From an uncultured Rhodospirillales bacterium (GTDB taxonomy: Bacteria > Pseudomonadota > Alphaproteobacteria > Acetobacterales > Acetobacteraceae): DNA of 56,287 nt. The stretch spans positions 1 to 56,287 of the forward strand of contig CAIJTR010000096.1 in assembly GCA_903823665.1 (NCBI GenBank), in the 5' to 3' direction. Shown piece by piece: positions 51,591 through 56,287 of the stretch; the first letter of the stretch is position 1, and the number at the start of each line of letters is the position of its first letter. The notes below the pieces were generated by a model. The model saw only the letters and a list, made by a program, of their open reading frames with translations. It was not told the origin of the DNA and searched no databases. Both the position numbers and the translations under genes were made by a program.

Positions 51591-52918
51591 GACTTTGGCC
51601 GCGGAGCCTCGCCGGACGCACCGCTTTGGTGCTGGCCGTCTCGCTTGCGGTTGTTCAAACGGCGGGACTGGGTATTCACGCCTTCGACCGGATTGATTTG
51701 CTGCGCATTGCGCAAACCCGCGACATCGGCGTGCAGCTGATGAGCCAGTATCGCAGCATCACGTTGACACCGCCCGATCAGCGCGAGGCCGTGCTGGAGG
51801 AGCAAAGCCAGCGTGATGGTGTCACAGCCAAGCTACAAAATGCGCCGCCGAGCGATGATCTGCCACCGACGCAGCAGCCATTGCGCCGACAGATTGTGGT
51901 CAGCATGGGCTTGATCGGTGTGCCTCCCGCGCGCCGCCAGCGGGAAGTGGTGATGCTCGGCGGCCCGGCGGATGAGCGGATCGTGATGGGTATGCGTCTG
52001 CCGGAGGGCCAGTGGCTCAACATGAGCGTGCCGATGCCACCGCCGCGCTTTTGGTCGTCAGGTTCGTTCCTGGCCGCTTTCGCGTTGATGAGCATCACAA
52101 GTGGGCTGCTGATGGTGTGGGCCATGCGCAGGCTCACAGCCCCGGTGGCGACCCTGGCACGTGCCGCCGAGGCGCTGGGGCGAGACGTGAATGCGCCGCC
52201 GTTGCCGGAAGATGGCCCGACCGAAATTGCAACCGCTGCCGCGGCCTTTAATACCATGGCCGAGCGCATCCGGCGCTTTGTGCAGGATCGCACCTTCATG
52301 CTGACCGCCATCGGCCATGATTTGCGCACGCCCATCACGCGGCTGAAGCTGCGCGCGGAGTTTATTGAGGACGACGAAATTCGCCGGAAGATGTTGCTCG
52401 ATCTCGACGAGCTTGCGGCGATGGTGGGTGCCACGCTGGCGTTCGGGCGAGATGTGACGACGGACGAGGCGGTGACGTCCGTTGATCTTGCGGAACTGAA
52501 CCGCACCATTTTGGACGAGGCCGGTGACGCGCGGCCCGGCGAGGCCGACCAGATCAGCTATACCGGTCCCGACCATCTGCCTGTGATGGGCCGCCCGGTG
52601 GCACTGAAGCGCGCGTTGACCAACCTCATCATGAATGCGCTGAACTATGGGCACTCGGCGCATGTGACGCTGCAGCCACCCAGCGGCGGGATGGTGGCGC
52701 TGTTGGTTGAGGATAACGGGCCGGGGATTCCAGAAACCGAGCTCGACCGTGTGTTTCAGCCTTTCCAGCGGATCGAGGAAAGCCGGAACAATGAGACCGG
52801 CGGGATGGGTCTGGGTCTGCCGATTGCCCGGAATATTCTTCGCGCGCATGGCGGTGACGTCACGCTGACAAACCGGCGGACCGGTGGGGCAAGAGCCACG
52901 GTTACGTTGCCTGTTTAA
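51587..52918 (+). CDS. Sensor histidine kinase (EnvZ-like)
   Basis: 443 residues from the TTG at 51587, overlapping the regulator stop by four bases. An N-terminal transmembrane helix (TALVLAVSLAVVQTAGLG) is followed by a periplasmic domain of ~120 residues. A second helix (SFLAAFALMSITSGLLMVW) leads to a HAMP linker, the dimerisation helix with phosphorylated His244 in IGHDLRTPITRL, and an ATPase domain with LTNLIMNALNYG (N box), EDNGPGIPE (G1) and GGMGLGLPIARNI (G2). It senses an unknown periplasmic cue and phosphorylates the regulator encoded before it. Confidence 0.93.
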   Translation: MRLWPRSLAGRTALVLAVSLAVVQTAGLGIHAFDRIDLLRIAQTRDIGVQLMSQYRSITLTPPDQREAVLEEQSQRDGVTAKLQNAPPSDDLPPTQQPLRRQIVVSMGLIGVPPARRQREVVMLGGPADERIVMGMRLPEGQWLNMSVPMPPPRFWSSGSFLAAFALMSITSGLLMVWAMRRLTAPVATLARAAEALGRDVNAPPLPEDGPTEIATAAAAFNTMAERIRRFVQDRTFMLTAIGHDLRTPITRLKLRAEFIEDDEIRRKMLLDLDELAAMVGATLAFGRDVTTDEAVTSVDLAELNRTILDEAGDARPGEADQISYTGPDHLPVMGRPVALKRALTNLIMNALNYGHSAHVTLQPPSGGMVALLVEDNGPGIPETELDRVFQPFQRIEESRNNETGGMGLGLPIARNILRAHGGDVTLTNRRTGGARATVTLPV

Positions 52919-53371
52919 GCCTGCTGACCGGACCGGTGCTGCCCCTTGCGCCGTCAGTTTTGTCAGGCCTGCGAGGGCGCGCCTGGGGGCCAACGAAGCG
53001 GAATACCATCAAGCCTGATATGGGATTGGTCGCAACGTCGTGAGATCAATCGACCACGCGGACGGCTTGACCGCAGGCCCTCCCCCACCGGGAATATTCC
53101 GCGCGTACATTGCGACAATGCAACGCTTACAAAACGCAAAATAAGTTTAATGCCTGCCGCAATTGCGCTATCAATTTAGTTTACAGACATCACGTGGCCG
53201 CAAAACGATCTACCTAAAAAATATATTAATAATTTTATTGAATTTTGATTACATAAACTCTGATCACAAGGACGTTAGATTGTTCAGGTCTATTTGATAC
53301 GCATCGTGATTTGGGTTTAATGTGTCGCTGCTCATGCTCCGAATCGGGGCTCATTGGAGTGACATATCAGC
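52919..53371. other. AT-rich intergenic region with no gene that I can support
   Basis: A 453-base gap between the histidine kinase and the GT2 gene. Bases ~53190-53330 are markedly AT-rich compared with the rest of the window, with long A/T runs around 53215-53262. I could find no open frame, tRNA or clear terminator here. It is likely to contain the promoter of the GT2 gene, or to mark the border of an acquired segment. Confidence 0.7.
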
Positions 53372-54334
53372 GTGTCCACGATCAGTGTTGTCATTCCAGC
53401 CTTCAATCGCGCCGACATGATTGGCGAGACGTTGGCCTCGGTTTTCGCCCAGACGCTGGCCCCGTTGGAGATCATTGTCGTCGATGACGGATCGACCGAC
53501 GGCACGGCTGAGCTGCTGGCGCGTATGAGCAATCGTGTGCGCAGCATCCGCATTCCCAACAGTGGCCACCAGACCGCGCGCAATGTTGGGCTTCGCGCGG
53601 CACAGGGCGAGCTCGTGGCGTTTTGTGATGACGACGATCTCTGGATGCCAGAATTTTTGGAAGCAATGGCAGCGCAATGGGATGCGCGCCCGGATCTCGT
53701 ATCCTGTTACTCAAACTTCCGCATTCTGCGCGATGGCCAAATGCAGGCCACCAGCAAATTCGATGAGGCCCGCCGCTATCAGTGGAACGAACTGGCGGAT
53801 GCTGGGCCAGATGGCATGGTGTTCGAAACCCCCATTGTTGACCGCCTGATCGCATTTCAGCCGCTCTTTCCGTCGGCCATGGTTGTGCGTCGTGAGGCTT
53901 TTCTGGATGCCGGCGGATGGGATGACAGCGTCAACCGGCACCATATCAGCGTTGATTTCGCAACGGCCCTGCGGGTCGCCAATCTGCCACCGCTGGCCGT
54001 TGTGAGCCGGCCGCTGGTTGCTATTCGCAAGCACGCAGGCAACCGGTCTGGCGACAATCAGAAGATGAACACGGGTGAGGCGCATGTGCTCGAACACGTT
54101 CTGCGCACCCGCCCCGAACTGGCACCGCATGAGAAGTTGATCCGCGACTCGATCGCCCGGCGCAGGCACGATGCGTTAAGGCTCGCGTTCTGGCGGCGTG
54201 ACTTCAAAGCGGTCATAGAGCTTTATTCGCTGCTGCCTGTGAGTTTTAGAGGCTGGAAAGAGGTGATGAAATACGCCATCGCCACCCTGCCCGCCCCGAT
54301 CAGCGCGGTCGCAGCCGCCCTCGTCAGCCTGTAA
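53372..54334 (+). CDS. GT2 family glycosyltransferase
   Basis: 320 residues from the GTG at 53372, with GGAG at 53356-53359. The GT-A core shows ISVVIPAFNRADMIGETLAS, VDDGSTDGTAELL (DDG motif, residues 38-40), the acidic metal-site DDDDLW, and RHHISVDFATALR further on. Sugar donor and acceptor are unknown; the other glycan genes of the window are at 42667-46469 and it is not linked to them. Its 3' end overlaps the convergent DUF2161 gene by 11 bases. Confidence 0.92.
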   Translation: MSTISVVIPAFNRADMIGETLASVFAQTLAPLEIIVVDDGSTDGTAELLARMSNRVRSIRIPNSGHQTARNVGLRAAQGELVAFCDDDDLWMPEFLEAMAAQWDARPDLVSCYSNFRILRDGQMQATSKFDEARRYQWNELADAGPDGMVFETPIVDRLIAFQPLFPSAMVVRREAFLDAGGWDDSVNRHHISVDFATALRVANLPPLAVVSRPLVAIRKHAGNRSGDNQKMNTGEAHVLEHVLRTRPELAPHEKLIRDSIARRRHDALRLAFWRRDFKAVIELYSLLPVSFRGWKEVMKYAIATLPAPISAVAAALVSL

Positions 54335-55007
54335 TGGGCGCTTCTCGCCACGCGAGCGCCGCTTGCCTGCCGGGCTCGGTCAGGCTGTAAAGCCCTGGCT
54401 GAACGCGCTCAAACCAGCCATGAACGTTGCGTAATAACATTGTGCCGGCATCCTCCGCCAACGGCTTGAGGTCACGCGGGCGCTGTGGGGCATCAAGCAT
54501 CGCCACCGCCAAATCCAGCGCGCGCTGGCGATAAGCGGTCATGATCGGCTGACGGGTGGAGCCACCGGCGACCGGATCGCCGCGCCTGTTGCCGAATTCC
54601 TTCACGATTCGCCGACGCTCCGGCAAATTGGGGCGTGGCTTGTAGGCCATGGGCTCGGCCAGCACCTCCACCCGCTGATGGCGGGGTTCAACTGCGAGCA
54701 AGCCGAGCCCGAGCAAGCGGCATAATTTCAGCACCCGGCCATCGCGATCACGCCCACGACGACTGCTGACGACGGCAAGCCAGACCTCGTCGGCCAGGCG
54801 CAGCCTGTCCACCGCCTGCAGCACAAGTTCGAGCGTGAAGGATAATTTGAGTTCGGTGATCACCAATAATGGCGGCTCGCCCGCCCGGGTGGCCACCACA
54901 TCGCAGCCGCGCACTTCGCCTTTTACGGCAAAGCCGCGCTCCTCCAGGAAGCGTTTAACGGCTGGGTAGAGGGCGGTTTCCAACAATGGCGGCAGCGAAT
55001 CGGGCAT
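54324..55007 (-). CDS. DUF2161 PD-(D/E)XK nuclease-fold protein
   Basis: 227 residues. A PD-(D/E)XK-like core can be seen in CDVVATR, followed by LLVITELKLSF with the E-x-K catalytic pair, and a conserved KPRPNLPERRRIVKEF stretch. The C-terminal part is a winged-helix-like domain with ALDLAVAMLDAP and GWFERVQPGLYSLTEPG. DUF2161 proteins (COG5482) are mostly alphaproteobacterial, presumed phosphodiesterases of unknown substrate. Convergent with GT2, and 34 bases before the ispH stop in the same direction. Confidence 0.88.
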   Translation of the reverse strand: MPDSLPPLLETALYPAVKRFLEERGFAVKGEVRGCDVVATRAGEPPLLVITELKLSFTLELVLQAVDRLRLADEVWLAVVSSRRGRDRDGRVLKLCRLLGLGLLAVEPRHQRVEVLAEPMAYKPRPNLPERRRIVKEFGNRRGDPVAGGSTRQPIMTAYRQRALDLAVAMLDAPQRPRDLKPLAEDAGTMLLRNVHGWFERVQPGLYSLTEPGRQAALAWREAPITG

Positions 55008-55041
55008 GCCACCATGCTAGCAGACTGGCATGCCCGCCAAA

Positions 55042-55971
55042 TCAAGCGTCAGCGAGTTCCGCCGGGAAGCGGAATTTCACGTCCTCGGCCACGCCATCCA
55101 GCGTGGAGACTTCGACCGGGCCAAAGCTGCGCAGGCCTTCGATGACGCCCTGCACCAAGGTTTCCGGGGCGGAGGCCCCGGCGGTGAGGCCAACGACGGA
55201 CTTGCCGACAAACCACTCGGCCTGCAGATGGCTGGCGTCGTCGATAAGATAGGCGGACTTGCCGAGTTCCTCACCGATTTCCCGCAAGCGGTTGGAGTTC
55301 GAGCTGTTCTTGGAGCCGACCACCAATATCACGTCACACGCCTCGGCAAGATCACGCACCGCCTGCTGACGGTTCTGCGTGGCGTAGCAGATATCGCGCA
55401 CGTCAGGCCCGGTGATGGTGGGGAATTTGGTCTTCAGCGCCTGGATGATGCCACGTGTGTCGTCCACCGAGAGCGTGGTTTGGGTGATGTAGGCCAATTT
55501 GTCAGGCGTTTCCGGCACCAGTGCCTCAACATCCTCGACCGTCTGCACGAGGTGAACCTTCCCGGGCATTTGACCGATGGTGCCCTCAACCTCAGCGTGA
55601 CCGGCATGGCCGACCAGCACCAATTCGCGGCCATTTGCGGCATAGCGGCGGCCCTCGTTATGCACCTTGGTGACCAGCGGGCAGGTGGCATCAATCACTG
55701 GGAGGCCACGCTCCTTGGCGACTTCTTCCACGCGCTTTGCCACACCGTGGGCGGAGAACACGGTCATGGCACCGGGCGGAATTTCGTCGAGTTCATCAAC
55801 GAAAACAGCGCCACGGGTGCGCAAATCCTCAACAACGTGGCGATTATGGACAATTTCGTGGCGCACATAGATCGGCGGGCCAAACTTTTTCAGCGCCCGC
55901 TCGACAATCTCAATCGCGCGCTCGACACCGGCGCAAAAACCGCGGGGCTGGGCCAAAACCACCTTCAACAT
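55042..55971 (-). CDS. ispH: 4-hydroxy-3-methylbut-2-enyl diphosphate reductase
   Basis: 309 residues from the ATG at 55971. The cluster ligands are Cys13 in RGFCAGVE, Cys97 in DATCPLV and Cys195 in [11 protein letters not shown]; substrate-binding His lie in HEIVHN and GHAGH. The C-terminal family motif [19 protein letters not shown] is complete. It makes isopentenyl and dimethylallyl diphosphate in the last step of the MEP pathway. It diverges from dxs, the first enzyme of the same pathway, across 197 bases; the frame is open upstream to 56067 but that part has no family similarity. Confidence 0.97.
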   Translation of the reverse strand: MLKVVLAQPRGFCAGVERAIEIVERALKKFGPPIYVRHEIVHNRHVVEDLRTRGAVFVDELDEIPPGAMTVFSAHGVAKRVEEVAKERGLPVIDATCPLVTKVHNEGRRYAANGRELVLVGHAGHAEVEGTIGQMPGKVHLVQTVEDVEALVPETPDKLAYITQTTLSVDDTRGIIQALKTKFPTITGPDVRDICYATQNRQQAVRDLAEACDVILVVGSKNSSNSNRLREIGEELGKSAYLIDDASHLQAEWFVGKSVVGLTAGASAPETLVQGVIEGLRSFGPVEVSTLDGVAEDVKFRFPAELADA

Positions 55972-56168
55972 GCACACTCTCCGAACCGCGTGGACCAGAC
56001 ATATAGGATGCCCGGCAGCTGGGTGCCACCGCCGCAGGCGCAGGCCCGGCTTGCGACAGCGTTCCAAGCGGCATATGGCACAGTTCGCGCGGTCGGAGTA
56101 GTGTCCGCCAATTCGTGGTCGCTCTGTCGGCCCAATTCAGGCCTGCCCGGCGGAGCTGCAAGCAACTT
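55972..56168. promoter_or_regulatory. Shared 5' region of the divergent ispH and dxs genes
   Basis: A 197-base gap between two divergent start codons, both for MEP-pathway enzymes. It must contain both promoters unless one lies inside a gene; I could not define -35/-10 boxes by eye. Confidence 0.5.
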
Positions 56169-56287
56169 ATGAACGCCCCCATTGACCGCGCCCGTCCAAA
56201 GACGCCCACTCTGGACCGGGTCCGTTATCCTGCCGACATGCGCAATTTCTCCGCCGAGCAGCTGCGCGATTTGGCCGATGAGTTGCG
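56169..56287 (+). CDS. dxs: 1-deoxy-D-xylulose-5-phosphate synthase, N-terminus (truncated by window edge)
   Basis: 39 codons from the ATG at 56169 to the right window edge. The reading MNAPIDRARPKTPTLDR, then YPADMRNFSAEQLRDLADE, matches the conserved start of Dxs (TPTLDRVRYPADMR-like), which condenses pyruvate and glyceraldehyde 3-phosphate with thiamine diphosphate. Only the first ~6% of the gene is present, so the call rests on the N-terminal match and on the ispH neighbour. Confidence 0.85.
   Translation, partial: MNAPIDRARPKTPTLDRVRYPADMRNFSAEQLRDLADEL

Overview
The window is GC-rich, densely coded chromosomal DNA of an alphaproteobacterium. The gene content suggests Rhodospirillales, most likely an Acetobacteraceae-like lineage: cvpA-purF next to radA, a glnE/bcp unit, a DUF2161 protein, an HpnL-like membrane protein, and MEP-pathway genes ispH and dxs. 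The assignment is by gene content only. No rRNA, tRNA, integrase, transposase or CRISPR array is visible, so this looks like core chromosome with accessory metabolic modules rather than a mobile island.

Layout. 1-7300: C-terminal two thirds of smc, tspO, a peroxiredoxin-like protein, a GST, a PEP-CTERM exported protein, and an mlaE-mlaF lipid-transport pair in which mlaE carries a one-base frameshift. 7300-12100: a small membrane protein, then radA, cvpA, purF and an SDR in one direction. 12100-16230: a small putative membrane peptide with a good promoter and an inverted repeat at its predicted transcription start; a minus-strand ketoreductase / acyl-AMP ligase / carrier protein trio; an RraA-family protein; bcp. 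16229-23914: glnE and a very large YhdP/AsmA-like protein diverging over 14 bases, a haloacid dehalogenase, msrQ. 23956-29160: two paralogous exported proteins, the second interrupted in frame by a 108-base palindromic repeat; aat; an HpnL-like protein; cysS; trmJ. A second copy of the palindromic repeat follows trmJ.

29297-36973 holds an exported alpha/beta hydrolase, a dihydroorotase-like amidohydrolase, and a molybdenum hydroxylase operon (large subunit, FAD subunit, and a fused 2Fe-2S/CoxG subunit). A Rieske protein and a PhnD-like binding protein without a signal peptide lie next to it. Together they look like a small catabolic locus of unknown substrate. 37149-42595 has a three-domain MFS/acyltransferase/acyl-ACP ligase for lysophospholipid repair, then copC and a CopD-cytochrome c fusion. 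42667-46469 is a minus-strand glycan cluster (FkbM methyltransferase and two GT4 glycosyltransferases). 46659-49107 is a pair of helical proteins I do not recognise.

49192-56287 contains an enoyl-CoA hydratase family protein, an AlkA-like glycosylase with a 42-residue repeat tail encoded by 27-bp tandem repeats, an OmpR/EnvZ-type two-component pair, an AT-rich gap, a GT2 glycosyltransferase, a DUF2161 nuclease-fold protein, ispH, and the first 39 codons of dxs.

The most noteworthy items are the in-frame palindromic repeat insertion at 24501-24608, the repeat tail on the AlkA-like protein, the mlaE frameshift, the orphan ligase/carrier/ketoreductase trio, the promoter-operator-small ORF unit near 12350, and the unknown gene pair at 46659-49107.
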